Shown here piece after piece: positions 25,462 to 34,608 of a stretch of 64,000 nucleotides of DNA (position 1 is the stretch's first letter; each line of letters opens with the position of its first letter). Origin of the DNA: Deltaproteobacteria bacterium (GTDB lineage: Bacteria; Desulfobacterota; Syntrophobacteria; Syntrophobacterales; Thermodesulforhabdaceae); the NCBI GenBank assembly GCA_019309115.1, contig JAFDGW010000017.1:18884-82883 (forward strand). Direction: 5' to 3'. Both the position numbers and the translations under genes were made by a program. A model generated the notes under the pieces. That model had not been told where the DNA came from, did not search any database, and worked only from the letters and a program-made list of their open reading frames with translations.

Positions 25462-28199
25462 CAGAAAACACTCCTTTTTTCAGAGCAAACCTTTTGCCAC
25501 CAATTGCCAATCCTTGTCGTAAAATAAATCAGGTCGTTCCATTCCAATTCACCATTTTTTAGATGTTTCGACGTCAGTAAACTGAAATTCCTCAGTCTTT
25601 CCAGATCTTGTGGTCTAAACCTGTCGATCTTAATTCCACCCAGACAGGCGCGTCGTAGCAAACACCGAAAGATTTCGAATCCTTCTATTATTGTCCTGGC
25701 TTCATACGCTGGTACGTTCCACAGAGCTATTACAGGTTTAAGTAGCTTTCTTATGGAACAGGGGGTTGCCGACCGTTTTTCAATTTTTTCTTTGGGAAAA
25801 ATGTCGTTGAAGCGCGTGATGGCCGTGCCCTGGCACCACATGTCCAGATCCATTAGGCCGCCCGCACCGAGTTTTATGTCTAAGCCCATTTTTTTCGTAT
25901 CCTCACGAACCCGCTCTGTTTCGACCCGTCTTTTCAGTTCGCATAGCCTGTTCCAAATCTTCTGAGGATCTCTATCTCTGAAACAGACGTGATGAACCTT
26001 TTGAAGTGCCCATTCCATCAAGGACGGATTTCCACAGACGGGACGAAACTTGAGAAGAGATGCTACTTCCCAGATGTCTGCCTGTGCTTCGTAGTATTCC
26101 TCCCAGCTTTGCTTTGTGACTATAAGAGGGCCAAAGTTTCCGCTTGGCCTGAGCCTCATGTCAACTTGGTAACCCGATCCCTCTTCCAGCGGGAGCGATA
26201 AGAGCCGAACAAAACGCTGCACAAACCGCACAACCTGCTCCGGTATGATGCCTGTTCTGTCATCAGATGCCGGTTCGTAAATAAAAACTAGGTCGAGATC
26301 TGATGAATAATCCATTTCACCGCTTCCATAACGTCCCATGGCGCCAACGCAAAGGGGGAATTCTCGTTCGTTTACATTAAGTTTTTCACAGATAAGGCTG
26401 TAGGTTTGAACGACAAAAAAGTCTGCAAGTTCATTAAGATAAGATTCGACCACTTGTCCTGCAGGATCTTTCATCATGTCATGGATGGCGATGGCAATGA
26501 ACCTTTCGTTTTTTATGCGCCTGAGCCAGTGAAGTTTTTCTTCAAAACTTTCAACACCCTGTAGCAGATTTGTGGCTCGATCCGTCCAGTTAGATTGCAT
26601 TGCATCAGTCAATCCTTCGGAAATGGCGGGATTGTGGATCAAAATGTCCGATACGAGCTCACTTGCGGCAATGCTTTTTAAACACAAATTCAGCACAGAT
26701 GGTTCATGTTCAAAAAAAGACACCAGCCCTGGCCGTCGAACAACGGCGTCGATAAAGCTTTCACAGCGAGTTACAGCAGTAGCTTTTTCTTCCTTTTCTT
26801 TTAAATGAACCACTGCGTTCTGCAAAGCTTTTGTAATAAAATCTTTATCCCTTCGACGGCTTAAGCACTTAGTCTTCCGGGTTTTTTCAATTTCCGACTC
26901 GTCGTAAGAATCGCTGGCCTTTGTGCTGAATAGCTCCATAAATCTGTCGTGCACGAACTCTGTGTGTGCCCTTAGAGATTCCAGGAACTCGCTTACCGAC
27001 GCGGACGTTCTCATAACGGCCATTGCCACTTTTTCAATGGCCGGCAAGGCTGTAGGAATTCGTTGAGTTTGGTGGTTTTCAAGGAGCTGGATCCAGTGTT
27101 CCGCGCGACGAAGGAATACGTAAGCATCGATGAGTCTCGAAGACACATCAGGTTTCAAAAGTCCCGCAGTGTCCCGCAACTTCTGGATACACCTTATTGT
27201 GTTTGGTTCCCTTAGTTCCGGGTTGCGTCCCCCGTATATTAGTTGGAATGCCTGAACGATGAATTCGATTTCTCTGATGCCGCCTTTTCCGAATTTCACG
27301 TCAAATCCTGGTCCGGGAGAGAGGGGCCGGGTTTCCGCCGCTATCCTATCCCGCATTGCTCTGATCTCGTCGAGTGCCTGGAAGTCCAAGAATCTTCTGT
27401 ATACAAAAGGGCGGATTTCCTTGATGAACTGATTTCCTAGGGAAAGATCGCCCGCAACGGACCTGGCTTTCAGTAGCACCAGCCGTTCCCAGCTTTGTCC
27501 TTCCACCAAGTAATGGTGAACGGCATAACTGATGGGGCTTATCAATTCACCATCTTTGCCATCCGGTCTTAGCCTCAGGTCTACCTTAAAAACCCTGTCA
27601 CCATCCACAGAATCTTCCATAAGCCGGGTTAGGGTCGTGCATAACTTCGGAAAGAGTGTCTGTGCCAGTCCTGAAAGCTCCTTTCTCCTGGTTTCGTTTA
27701 GCTCCGGTTTCACTTCATAAAGGAAAAGCAAGTCTATGTCCGAGACGAAATTGAGTTCCAGGCCCCCCAACTTTCCAAGCCCGATGACTGTAAAGGATGC
27801 ATGGCGACTGAGATCATTCCAGGCGGTGCAGCTCTCGGGGTTGAGCCACCATTTAGGATGGTTCCACAAAATCCTGATCAGCGCCTGTAGAATGGCTATG
27901 GCGAGGTCAGACACTTGGGCAACCGTTTCATTGAAGTTATCTATCTCGAAAAGATCCCTAGCTGCAATTCTCAGAAAGTGTTTTTGTTTGAACTTTCTGA
28001 GTGAAAGGCTAAGCTCCCGAATGGATGAGCATGCTTCGCAACATTTCAATACATCTCCATGCAGTTCGGTCAAGCTGAAACGGCGATGTAGCTGGTGTTG
28101 CTCCCACAACCAGTTGGAATATTCAGGAAAGCGACGAAGCAAAATGGCGAAATAGTTTGAAATAGTTTGCAGTAGTTGCCTTTGTGAATTTGGGTCCAT
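25461..28199 (-). CDS. glnE: Glutamine synthetase adenylyltransferase/deadenylase GlnE
   Basis: GlnE adds and removes AMP on glutamine synthetase according to nitrogen status. Two nucleotidyltransferase domains are visible: the first with GLGKLGGLELNFVSDIDLLFLY (about residues 145-165, deadenylating half) and the second with GRYGSGEMDYSSDLDLVFIYE (about 630-650, adenylylating half). Both keep the DxD metal ligands. Helical GlnD-type domains follow each. ATG 28199 is preferred because GAGG lies 8 bases before it; an upstream TTG at 28229 lacks one. The length, 912 residues, is close to the usual 930-950. No glnA or glnB is present in the window. Confidence 0.95.
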   Translation of the reverse strand: MDPNSQRQLLQTISNYFAILLRRFPEYSNWLWEQHQLHRRFSLTELHGDVLKCCEACSSIRELSLSLRKFKQKHFLRIAARDLFEIDNFNETVAQVSDLAIAILQALIRILWNHPKWWLNPESCTAWNDLSRHASFTVIGLGKLGGLELNFVSDIDLLFLYEVKPELNETRRKELSGLAQTLFPKLCTTLTRLMEDSVDGDRVFKVDLRLRPDGKDGELISPISYAVHHYLVEGQSWERLVLLKARSVAGDLSLGNQFIKEIRPFVYRRFLDFQALDEIRAMRDRIAAETRPLSPGPGFDVKFGKGGIREIEFIVQAFQLIYGGRNPELREPNTIRCIQKLRDTAGLLKPDVSSRLIDAYVFLRRAEHWIQLLENHQTQRIPTALPAIEKVAMAVMRTSASVSEFLESLRAHTEFVHDRFMELFSTKASDSYDESEIEKTRKTKCLSRRRDKDFITKALQNAVVHLKEKEEKATAVTRCESFIDAVVRRPGLVSFFEHEPSVLNLCLKSIAASELVSDILIHNPAISEGLTDAMQSNWTDRATNLLQGVESFEEKLHWLRRIKNERFIAIAIHDMMKDPAGQVVESYLNELADFFVVQTYSLICEKLNVNEREFPLCVGAMGRYGSGEMDYSSDLDLVFIYEPASDDRTGIIPEQVVRFVQRFVRLLSLPLEEGSGYQVDMRLRPSGNFGPLIVTKQSWEEYYEAQADIWEVASLLKFRPVCGNPSLMEWALQKVHHVCFRDRDPQKIWNRLCELKRRVETERVREDTKKMGLDIKLGAGGLMDLDMWCQGTAITRFNDIFPKEKIEKRSATPCSIRKLLKPVIALWNVPAYEARTIIEGFEIFRCLLRRACLGGIKIDRFRPQDLERLRNFSLLTSKHLKNGELEWNDLIYFTTRIGNWWQKVCSEKRSVF

Positions 28200-28244
28200 A
28201 GTATTGGCCTCGTTTTTCAACACAGCCAACGGAGGTTTAGCGTT

Positions 28245-29030
28245 ATGGGCGTCTTTGTGTTTATACCAGCACGTTTGAAATCTACAAGGCTTTCAGAAAA
28301 ACCATTGAAGCTCATTGGAGGAAAACCGTTAATACAATGGGTTTACGAAGGGTGCCTCGATTCACTGAAGGCCGATCGGGTTTTCATTGCTACCGACAGT
28401 GAGAAGATTCAAATGATTGCAAATGGATTCGGCGCTGAAGTGGTGCTAACGTCACCAGAGCACAAAAGTGGTACAGATAGGATAGCCGAGGCATGTGAAA
28501 AGGTTAACTGTGGTGATAACGACATAATAGTCAACGTGCAGGGGGATGAACCTCAGGTTACCGGTGAGCTAATAGACATCCTTGCGGAGTGTCTGGTTTC
28601 AGACAGCGGGGCCGATATGGTCACACTTGCTTACGAAAAGAGGGATTTACAATCCTTTATCGATCCCAATGTTGTTAAGGTGGTGATGGATTCAGAGGGT
28701 TATGCTCTATACTTTTCACGTTCGCCCGTTCCTTATTTTAGGGACTTCATGGGTTATAGGAATTTACCTAATCCACTGAGGAACGGTAATCTTCAGTTTC
28801 CCTTCTGGAAGCACCTGGGGTTTTACGCCTACAAATTCAGGTTCTTAAAAAAATTTGTGAAGCTTCCTCAGGGTGCTCTAGAAAAAGCCGAGAAGCTTGA
28901 ACAGCTCAGGGCTCTGGAACACGGATATCGCATCCGAGTGGTTTCATCACCCTTTGACACAAAGGGCATAGATACGAAGCAAGATTTGGAGGAATTTGAG
29001 AGGGCAATTTTACAGAGTAAAAGCGTCTGA
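28245..29030 (+). CDS. kdsB: 3-deoxy-manno-octulosonate cytidylyltransferase
   Basis: KdsB activates Kdo with CTP for addition to lipid A. The N-terminal IPARLKSTRLSEKPL nucleotide-binding loop, FIATDSEKI, VNVQGDEPQ with its metal-binding Asp, and YFSRSPVPYFRD are all present, and the length is standard at 261 residues. Together with the LpxL-like acyltransferase at 42953 it shows that the cell makes lipopolysaccharide. It diverges from glnE, and a perfect 24-bp palindrome overlaps its stop codon. Confidence 0.95.
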   Translation: MGVFVFIPARLKSTRLSEKPLKLIGGKPLIQWVYEGCLDSLKADRVFIATDSEKIQMIANGFGAEVVLTSPEHKSGTDRIAEACEKVNCGDNDIIVNVQGDEPQVTGELIDILAECLVSDSGADMVTLAYEKRDLQSFIDPNVVKVVMDSEGYALYFSRSPVPYFRDFMGYRNLPNPLRNGNLQFPFWKHLGFYAYKFRFLKKFVKLPQGALEKAEKLEQLRALEHGYRIRVVSSPFDTKGIDTKQDLEEFERAILQSKSV

Positions 29031-29052
29031 GGGCACAGCATGCTGTGCCCTC
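29029..29052. repeat. 24-bp perfect palindrome at the end of kdsB, possible terminator
   Basis: GAGGGCACAGCA is followed directly by its exact reverse complement, beginning within the kdsB TGA. ATTTTTGG follows about 10 bases later. In RNA it would form a strong stem with a very short loop; it may terminate kdsB, but the delayed T-run makes this uncertain. Confidence 0.6.
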
Positions 29053-29092
29053 GAAGCGTCGATTTTTGGAGGCCATCTTAAAGTGTTCTTTG

Positions 29093-29827
29093 TTATTCCA
29101 TTATGGTAAACTTCCAGGCGCACCACCAGTCGTCAGGGTGTTCATCCGGCGGACATCCTATACATTCGGTTTTAATGCGCGGATCGATGGTTTCCGCAAA
29201 GGTCGTGTATTCTACTATGCCCACGGATTTGCAGGGATAATCCGGAAGCCCTTTTCGTTTTCTGGCAAGCTGAACACGGCATTCATTCATTCGAAAGATG
29301 AAAGACTTTTCATCGATTTCCTCAATCGATTGTTTATTTATGCGGGCATAAAGCCTAAAGAACAAAGCTTTTTTCAATCCTTCAATCCCTGGATAGGTTG
29401 GAAGTTTCAGAAGTTTTTTTATCCTGATAGCTTCAAACGGGGAAAAGCGAGTCCAGCACGTATCGTTGCAACGTTTGGCGTAGTCCATACCGTAAGCTTT
29501 TTCAACGGTCTGAAACCACACACCATCGTTAGCAAGCCAATTAACGCAAACAGCGTTGAGGAGTTTCTCAAGTTCCTCTTCTGATTTTTGTTTTAGAACG
29601 ACAGGTACGCCATCTTCAACTTCGAAACCAAGCACTTTGGCAAGCCTGTTAATGATGATGTTCCATGAAGAATCTCCCGCCGAGTTTTCTATTTCGCAGG
29701 CTCTCAGAGTACCTAGCTGGTAATCTACTTCCCTGAACCAGCAGCCGTAGTGCACAATAGTACGACGTACCCCGTCCATGATCCATTTAATCAGCATGTC
29801 CTTGTCCAGTTTGATCTCATCGTGCAT
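29093..29827 (-). CDS. Conserved protein of unknown function (DUF6125-like)
   Basis: ATG 29827 follows AGGAGGGTTTT, so the longer frame to 29893 is not used. The 244-residue soluble protein starts MHDEIKLDKDMLIKWIMDG and is rich in Trp and Cys: CWTRFSPFEA, NECRVQLARKRKGLPDYPCKSVG and TECIGCPPDEHPDDWWCAW. The spaced cysteines and a histidine near the C-terminus could bind a metal or cluster. I recall similar proteins in sulfate-reducing and other anaerobic bacteria without known function. It is a single gene convergent with kdsB. Confidence 0.6.
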   Translation of the reverse strand: MHDEIKLDKDMLIKWIMDGVRRTIVHYGCWFREVDYQLGTLRACEIENSAGDSSWNIIINRLAKVLGFEVEDGVPVVLKQKSEEELEKLLNAVCVNWLANDGVWFQTVEKAYGMDYAKRCNDTCWTRFSPFEAIRIKKLLKLPTYPGIEGLKKALFFRLYARINKQSIEEIDEKSFIFRMNECRVQLARKRKGLPDYPCKSVGIVEYTTFAETIDPRIKTECIGCPPDEHPDDWWCAWKFTIME

Positions 29828-30116
29828 AAAACCCTCCTTTTTACCGTGGTGAGAAGATTGGCAATTAAAGATTAGCAAACAATTTTTATGCACTTGAAAG
29901 CTATGAAATTCTTTACGGGAAAGCTTACCAAGGTGTCAAGGAGGATAGGGACTTCATAAGGGCTAAGATGGTGCCGTATTTTTTTATTTTCCCTCAAATT
30001 CGCAAATTCCTGCGCTTACGATTGCAGTCATCCCGGTGGCGAATTATGATTCTCACCGGTGCTTCGTTTTTCATTCGTTGAATTCACCGGGGCATTTTTG
30101 AGAATTTTCGAAGAGA
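29828..30116. other. Intergenic region with no gene recognised
   Basis: It lies between two minus-strand genes and should hold the promoter of the conserved unknown protein and the end of the epimerase transcript's neighbour. I see no open frame of note, no RNA gene and no clear promoter boxes. Confidence 0.5.
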
Positions 30117-31100
30117 TCACAAGTTGGTTTTTATGTCCCTCGTCCAGTGACGGTTTTCCGTGTACCATCTGACGGCAATGGCAAGTCCATCTTCAAGATT
30201 CACTCGTGGTTTCCAGCCGAGCAATCTCTCTGCCTTTGATATATCCGCCCAGGTGGATCGAACGTCGGCCGGATGTTCAGTTTTGTGGACGATGCGGGCT
30301 TTTTTGCCGATCAGATCTTCTAGTAATTCTATCATATGTTTAAGTGAGATTGGATGGTTGCTTCCGAGATTTATTATTTCGTAACCAAGTGGTTTTAAAG
30401 CTCTAATGGTTCCGTCAGCTATGTCGTCAACGAACGTAAAGTCTCGCTTTTGTTCGCCGTCTCCAAATACTGTGAGTGGCTTCTCTTCGGCAATCCACTG
30501 TATGAAGCGAAAATAGCTCATATCCGGGCGTCCTGCCGGCCCGAAGACAGTAAAATATCGAAGTACAGAAATGTCCAGATGATATAAGTAGTGGTACGTG
30601 TAACAAAGGACTTCGGCCGCCTTTTTGGATGCAGCATAAGGAGATAAAACATTATCAGTCTTGGCGTCTTCACGGAATGGTTGCTCGATACCGACCCCGT
30701 AAAGGCTTGATGTGGACGCCTGGACAAATTTGCCGATTCCATACCGCGTGCATAAATCTAACAGATTTAAAACTCCTGTTACGTTTGTCGCATAATAAAT
30801 ATGGGGATTTTTTACGCTTTGGCGAACGCCAGCTCGTGCTGCGAGGTTAATAACAGCATCCAGCCCGTGTTCCTTTCTAAATATATTTTCAAGGGCTGTA
30901 AGGTCAGATATATCGGCATGGTAGAATGCAAAATGGCCTTGATCCGAGTTTGACAGTTGTTCTAGTCGCCACTTTTTAAGTCTCACATCGTAGGAGTCAC
31001 ATAAATTGTCGACGCCAACAACAGTGTGTCCGTCATTCAGGGCTCGTTCCGCCACTTTCCATCCGATAAAACCGGCACTTCCGGTGATGAGAATTTTCAT
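30117..31100 (-). CDS. NAD-dependent sugar-nucleotide epimerase (UDP-glucuronate 4-epimerase-like)
   Basis: The protein is an extended short-chain dehydrogenase with the NAD loop GSAGFIGWKVAERAL at residues 7-21 and the catalytic YAASK tetrad region near residue 150, followed by LRYFTVFGPAGRPDMSYFRF, a signature of UDP-glucuronate/UDP-glucose epimerases. It has 327 residues. It likely makes a UDP-uronic acid or UDP-galactose for surface polysaccharide. The exact sugar is not decidable. It is a single gene upstream of and divergent from the IclR-led operon. Confidence 0.85.
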   Translation of the reverse strand: MKILITGSAGFIGWKVAERALNDGHTVVGVDNLCDSYDVRLKKWRLEQLSNSDQGHFAFYHADISDLTALENIFRKEHGLDAVINLAARAGVRQSVKNPHIYYATNVTGVLNLLDLCTRYGIGKFVQASTSSLYGVGIEQPFREDAKTDNVLSPYAASKKAAEVLCYTYHYLYHLDISVLRYFTVFGPAGRPDMSYFRFIQWIAEEKPLTVFGDGEQKRDFTFVDDIADGTIRALKPLGYEIINLGSNHPISLKHMIELLEDLIGKKARIVHKTEHPADVRSTWADISKAERLLGWKPRVNLEDGLAIAVRWYTENRHWTRDIKTNL

Positions 31101-31252
31101 GCTCCATTGTTCTCCTTTTAGATTCCCGGTTTGTTACTTGTCGGTCAAATCCTAGGCTACATCTCTTTTTTGTTGCAGGCAATGGCAATAATCAACGTAA
31201 GCATCGTGTGGTGTCATGTTTCATATTCTGGTGACGAGACCCTTTGATTCTC

Positions 31253-31281
31253 TTGACCTTGACATTGTTTTAATGTTATAC
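31253..31281 (+). promoter_or_regulatory. Candidate sigma-70 promoter of the IclR/decarboxylase operon
   Basis: TTGACC (31253-31258) and TTATAC (31276-31281) are 17 bases apart, giving transcription start near 31290, about 20 bp before a regulator-type palindrome. The whole cluster to moeA is on this strand with overlaps or short gaps, so this may drive all of it. Confidence 0.5.
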
Positions 31282-31309
31282 AAATTTCGTGTTGAATAAT
31301 GTAATGCTG

Positions 31310-31324
31310 TTCCATAATGTGGAA
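31310..31324. promoter_or_regulatory. IclR-type operator candidate
   Basis: TTCCATAATGTGGAA is a perfect 5-5-5 dyad (TTCCA and TGGAA) lying just downstream of the candidate promoter and before the IclR gene. IclR-family operators commonly have such TGGAA/TTCCA half-sites; autoregulation is inferred. Confidence 0.55.
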
Positions 31325-31346
31325 TATATGTGATTGGAAGGTGCAA

Positions 31347-32162
31347 TTGTCGTTGCTCGATAAGGCTTTGATTGTCCTAAAGAGTTTTTCTGAAGAAAAC
31401 CCGGAGTGGGGTGTGAGAAAGCTTGCAGCCGATTTGGGCATGAGTCCGCCTACGGTGCAGAGAATATTGAAAACACTAAAAAAACACGGTTTTCTCGAAC
31501 AGAATGAACAGAGTAAGCGTTATCGCTTGGGCACGATTTACTTCAGGTTTGTTGAAATTCTTCAGTCTCGATATCCCCTAGTTCAGGTTGCCTTGCCTTT
31601 TATGAGACGGCTTTGTTCAAAGACCGGTGAGACCACCCATCTTAATGTGATTGACGGCTTCGAACGACTGTGTGTTAGCAGTATTGAGTCTGCCCAAAGT
31701 CTTAAAGCCGGCATGCCTATAGGAAATCGTTCTCCTCTGTATGCCGGCGCTTCATCAAAGTGTTTACTGGCTTTCAGTGACGCTGAGTTCATTTCAGAGT
31801 ATCTGGATCGAACCAGTCTAGTGCCTCTTACGGAAAATACCAATACTGACAGGGACAAGCTTATGCAGGAAATAGATATCATAAGAAAGCAGGGATTTGC
31901 TCTAAGCCATGGTGAGAGAACTCCGGGGCTTGGTTCTCTGAGTGTACCTATTTTCGGGCATGGTGGTAGCCTTCTTGGGGCCTTGAGTCTTGCAATTCCA
32001 GAGCTGCGTTTTCTTGACGATGAGCACAGACGGTTTTGTCTATCCAGTTTGACGAAAACTGGTGAAGCCATATCTCGGGCCATGGGGTACGGGGGTGAGT
32101 ATCCGCCTTCGGTGATAAGATATGATTGTGGTTTTTCGTTGAATAAAGATGGTGAGGTGTAA
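31347..32162 (+). CDS. IclR-family transcriptional regulator
   Basis: The N-terminus is a winged helix-turn-helix (ALIVLKSFSEENPEWGVRKL, then MSPPTVQRILKTL), and the C-terminal two-thirds is the IclR effector domain with GETTHLNVIDG and AGASSKCLLAF and the glycine-rich GLGSLSVPIFGHGGSLLGALSL. IclR proteins sense small organic acids or aromatics. The start is uncertain: TTG 31347, five bases after GGAAGG, fits the family, while ATG 31317 falls inside the palindrome and lacks a ribosome site. It precedes the CoA-transferase gene by 2 bp and probably controls the catabolic operon. Confidence 0.85.
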   Translation: MSLLDKALIVLKSFSEENPEWGVRKLAADLGMSPPTVQRILKTLKKHGFLEQNEQSKRYRLGTIYFRFVEILQSRYPLVQVALPFMRRLCSKTGETTHLNVIDGFERLCVSSIESAQSLKAGMPIGNRSPLYAGASSKCLLAFSDAEFISEYLDRTSLVPLTENTNTDRDKLMQEIDIIRKQGFALSHGERTPGLGSLSVPIFGHGGSLLGALSLAIPELRFLDDEHRRFCLSSLTKTGEAISRAMGYGGEYPPSVIRYDCGFSLNKDGEV

Positions 32163-32164
32163 GT

Positions 32165-33364
32165 ATGAACAGTACTGCAAAACCGCTTGCGGGTGTAAAG
32201 GTTCTTGATCTTAGCAGGGTTTTAGCCGGCCCTTATTGCAGCATGATGCTGGGAGATCTCGGGGCTGACGTCATCAAGGTGGAAAGACCAAAGGTTGGTG
32301 ATGAAACGAGGGAATGGGGACCACCTGAAGCTGGCGGTGAATCTGCGTATTACCTTTGTGTCAACCGCAATAAGCGAAGCATAACGGTGGATTTGAAAAG
32401 CCCAGAAGGGCAGGAGATTATCCGCCGTCTTGCGAAGCGGTCTGATATAGTTCTTGAAAATTACAAGGTTGGAACTCTCCAAAGGTTTGGTCTTGGTTAC
32501 GAGGATCTTAAAAGGGTCAATCCCAGTATTATTTATTGCTCTATAACGGGCTTTGGCCAAAATGGTCCGTACAAAGATCGTCCCGGCTACGATTTTATCA
32601 TCCAAGGCATGGGCGGTATCATGAGTATAACGGGGGAACCGGATGGACCTCCGATGAAGGTTGGTGTTGCTATAGTGGATATAACTGCCGGCTTGTTTGC
32701 CTGTTCGGCCATCCTAGCTGCACTTTACCACAGGGAAAAAACCGGGAAGGGACAGTATATAGATATAGCACTTCTTGACGCTATGGTTGCATGGCTTGCC
32801 AATGTGGGTAGCAATTATCTAGTTTCCGGTGAAATTCCAAAGCGTTATGGCAATGCTCATCCAAACATAGTGCCCTATGAACCGTTTAAGACGAAGGATG
32901 GCACGTACATCAACATCGGAGTTGGAAATGACAGGCAGTGGAAGAAGTTCTGTGAAATAGCGGGACTTGAGCATTTAGCTGATGACCCACGTTTTGCCAC
33001 GAATCCTCAGCGTGTGATTCATCGGAAGGAGTTGATTCCTATTATTGCCGAGAAAATGCTTGAACGAACTGCGGATGAATGGCTTAGCGAGCTTGAGAAA
33101 AATAAAATTCCCTGCGGGCCCATAAATACTCTAGATCGCGTTTTTAGCGATCCTCAGGTGCTGGCTCGACAGATGGTCGTTGAAGTGCCCCATCCTACTG
33201 CCAGTTCTGTTAAGCTTGTAGCAAGCCCCATGAAGTTGTCTGAAACACCATGCACAGTGGAACGACATCCACCGCTTCTAGGGGAACACACGGACGAGGT
33301 GCTGAAGGAGATTGGTTACTCTGATGATGATATCCGCCAGTTACGAGAAAAGGGGGTTATATGA
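32165..33364 (+). CDS. Class III CoA-transferase (CaiB/BaiF), possibly succinyl-CoA:glutarate type
   Basis: The 399-residue protein has family III landmarks: LDLSRVLAGPYCSMMLGDLGADVIKVE at the N-terminus and the catalytic Asp in RPGYDFIIQGMGG near residue 146. The middle segment RYGNAHPNIVPYEPFKTKDG resembles, from memory, the corresponding part of succinyl-CoA:glutarate CoA-transferase. It would move CoA onto a free dicarboxylate without ATP. It is coupled by a 4-bp overlap to the small decarboxylase subunit. Family membership is firm; the substrate is inferred from context. Confidence 0.88.
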   Translation: MNSTAKPLAGVKVLDLSRVLAGPYCSMMLGDLGADVIKVERPKVGDETREWGPPEAGGESAYYLCVNRNKRSITVDLKSPEGQEIIRRLAKRSDIVLENYKVGTLQRFGLGYEDLKRVNPSIIYCSITGFGQNGPYKDRPGYDFIIQGMGGIMSITGEPDGPPMKVGVAIVDITAGLFACSAILAALYHREKTGKGQYIDIALLDAMVAWLANVGSNYLVSGEIPKRYGNAHPNIVPYEPFKTKDGTYINIGVGNDRQWKKFCEIAGLEHLADDPRFATNPQRVIHRKELIPIIAEKMLERTADEWLSELEKNKIPCGPINTLDRVFSDPQVLARQMVVEVPHPTASSVKLVASPMKLSETPCTVERHPPLLGEHTDEVLKEIGYSDDDIRQLREKGVI

Positions 33365-33489
33365 GCGAAGCGGTACTAATCTTTCTGAATGGGGTTATCG
33401 GAGTTTTCGCTGTTATGTGTGTTCTTTATGGTGCGCTGAAACTCCTAGGCGTCGTGGTCAATCTTGAGCAGAAGGAGACGGAACAGTGA
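33361..33489 (+). CDS. Small membrane subunit (OadG/MmdC/GcdD-like) of Na+-translocating decarboxylase
   Basis: This 42-residue frame begins at ATG 33361, overlapping the CoA-transferase stop (ATGA), and ends at TGA 33487-33489, overlapping the next start (GTGA). It starts [19 protein letters not shown] and has one transmembrane helix (about residues 4-33), then a short polar tail [10 protein letters not shown] single-helix small subunit directly before the beta subunit is the standard arrangement, in which it anchors and stabilises the complex. It is shorter than most homologues (60-120 residues), lacking the long Pro/Ala linker. Confidence 0.75.
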   Translation: MSEAVLIFLNGVIGVFAVMCVLYGALKLLGVVVNLEQKETEQ

Positions 33490-34598
33490 TAGGTTCTTCC
33501 TTCATGCAGGGTCTAGGTTTATTGCACCTATCGATTGGTGAAGTTGTCATGTTTGTTGTTGCTTTTGTCTTAATATATCTGGCCATTGCAAAGCAGTTTG
33601 AACCTCTTTTGCTGTTACCAATAGGTTTTGGCATTCTACTTGCCAATCTCCCTCTTACGGATCTCATGAAGCCCAATGAAGGCTTACTCTGGCGGTTTTA
33701 TCATTATGGAATTCAATGGGAAGTCATACCGCCACTTATTTTCCTGGGGCTTGGTGCCATGACCGATTTCGGGCCGCTTCTGTCTAGGCCGTCTCTTATT
33801 TTTCTTGGGGCAGGAGCGCAGGTTGGTGTTTACATCACCTTTTTTTGTGCAAAGCTCTTTGGCTTCACTCTTCCTGAAGCAGCGACCATTGGCATCATCG
33901 GTGGTGCCGACGGTCCTACCACGATTTATCTAGCCAGCAAGCTGGCTCCGGGGCTTTTGGGAAGTTGTGCCGTGGCAGCCTATTCGTACATGGCTCTAGT
34001 TCCGATCATACAGCCTCCGGTGATAAAGCTCCTGACATCAGAAAAAGAACGGTCCATAGTGATGAAAAAAAGCCGTAAGGTAAGCGGCCTTGAGCGAATC
34101 CTTTTTCCACTGGTGACGACGGTGGTGGTTATATTGCTCGTGCCGGCTTCTGCGCCTCTTATGGCAATGTTTATGCTTGGAAATCTTTTCAGGGAATCGG
34201 GAGTTGTTGAAAGGCTTTCCAGTGCTGCCCAGAATGAACTCATGAATATTGTCACCATTTTTCTGGGCATATCCGTTGGCGCCACCATGAATGCCGCAAC
34301 TTTCCTTAAGCCTCAGGTTTTATTTGTCTTTTTCCTAGGTCTTTTTGCTTTTGCCATCAGTACAGCTACTGGGGTTTTGCTCGCGAAAGCCATGAACATT
34401 TTTCTTTCTGAAAAGATAAATCCCATGATTGGTGCGGCCGGAGTGTCGGCCGTTCCGATGTCAGCTCGGGTTGTACATAAGATGGGTCAGGAAGCTAACA
34501 GGAAGAACTACCTTTTGATGCATGCAATGGGGCCAAACATTGCTGGTGTTATAGGCACGATAGTAGCTGCTGGAATATTTTTAACATTTCTCAAATAG
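33486..34598 (+). CDS. Na+-translocating decarboxylase beta subunit (OadB/MmdB/GcdB family)
   Basis: This multi-spanning membrane protein carries the family's Na+ channel signatures: [16 protein letters not shown] [15 protein letters not shown], the [20 protein letters not shown] block with the sodium-binding Asp near residue 144, and the C-terminal [36 protein letters not shown]. It exports Na+ while the carboxyl group is released from biotin as CO2. It has 370 residues, and its GTG start overlaps the small subunit stop. Oxaloacetate, methylmalonyl-CoA and glutaconyl-CoA decarboxylases share this subunit, so the substrate comes from the partners. Confidence 0.93.
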   Translation: MIGSSFMQGLGLLHLSIGEVVMFVVAFVLIYLAIAKQFEPLLLLPIGFGILLANLPLTDLMKPNEGLLWRFYHYGIQWEVIPPLIFLGLGAMTDFGPLLSRPSLIFLGAGAQVGVYITFFCAKLFGFTLPEAATIGIIGGADGPTTIYLASKLAPGLLGSCAVAAYSYMALVPIIQPPVIKLLTSEKERSIVMKKSRKVSGLERILFPLVTTVVVILLVPASAPLMAMFMLGNLFRESGVVERLSSAAQNELMNIVTIFLGISVGATMNAATFLKPQVLFVFFLGLFAFAISTATGVLLAKAMNIFLSEKINPMIGAAGVSAVPMSARVVHKMGQEANRKNYLLMHAMGPNIAGVIGTIVAAGIFLTFLK

Positions 34599-34608
34599 GA
34601 GGATAGCT

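Noticed and set aside
29045..29584. Plus-strand frame of 179 codons downstream of kdsB
   Set aside because: It is antisense to the conserved unknown gene, which has a strong ribosome site and a protein-like composition.
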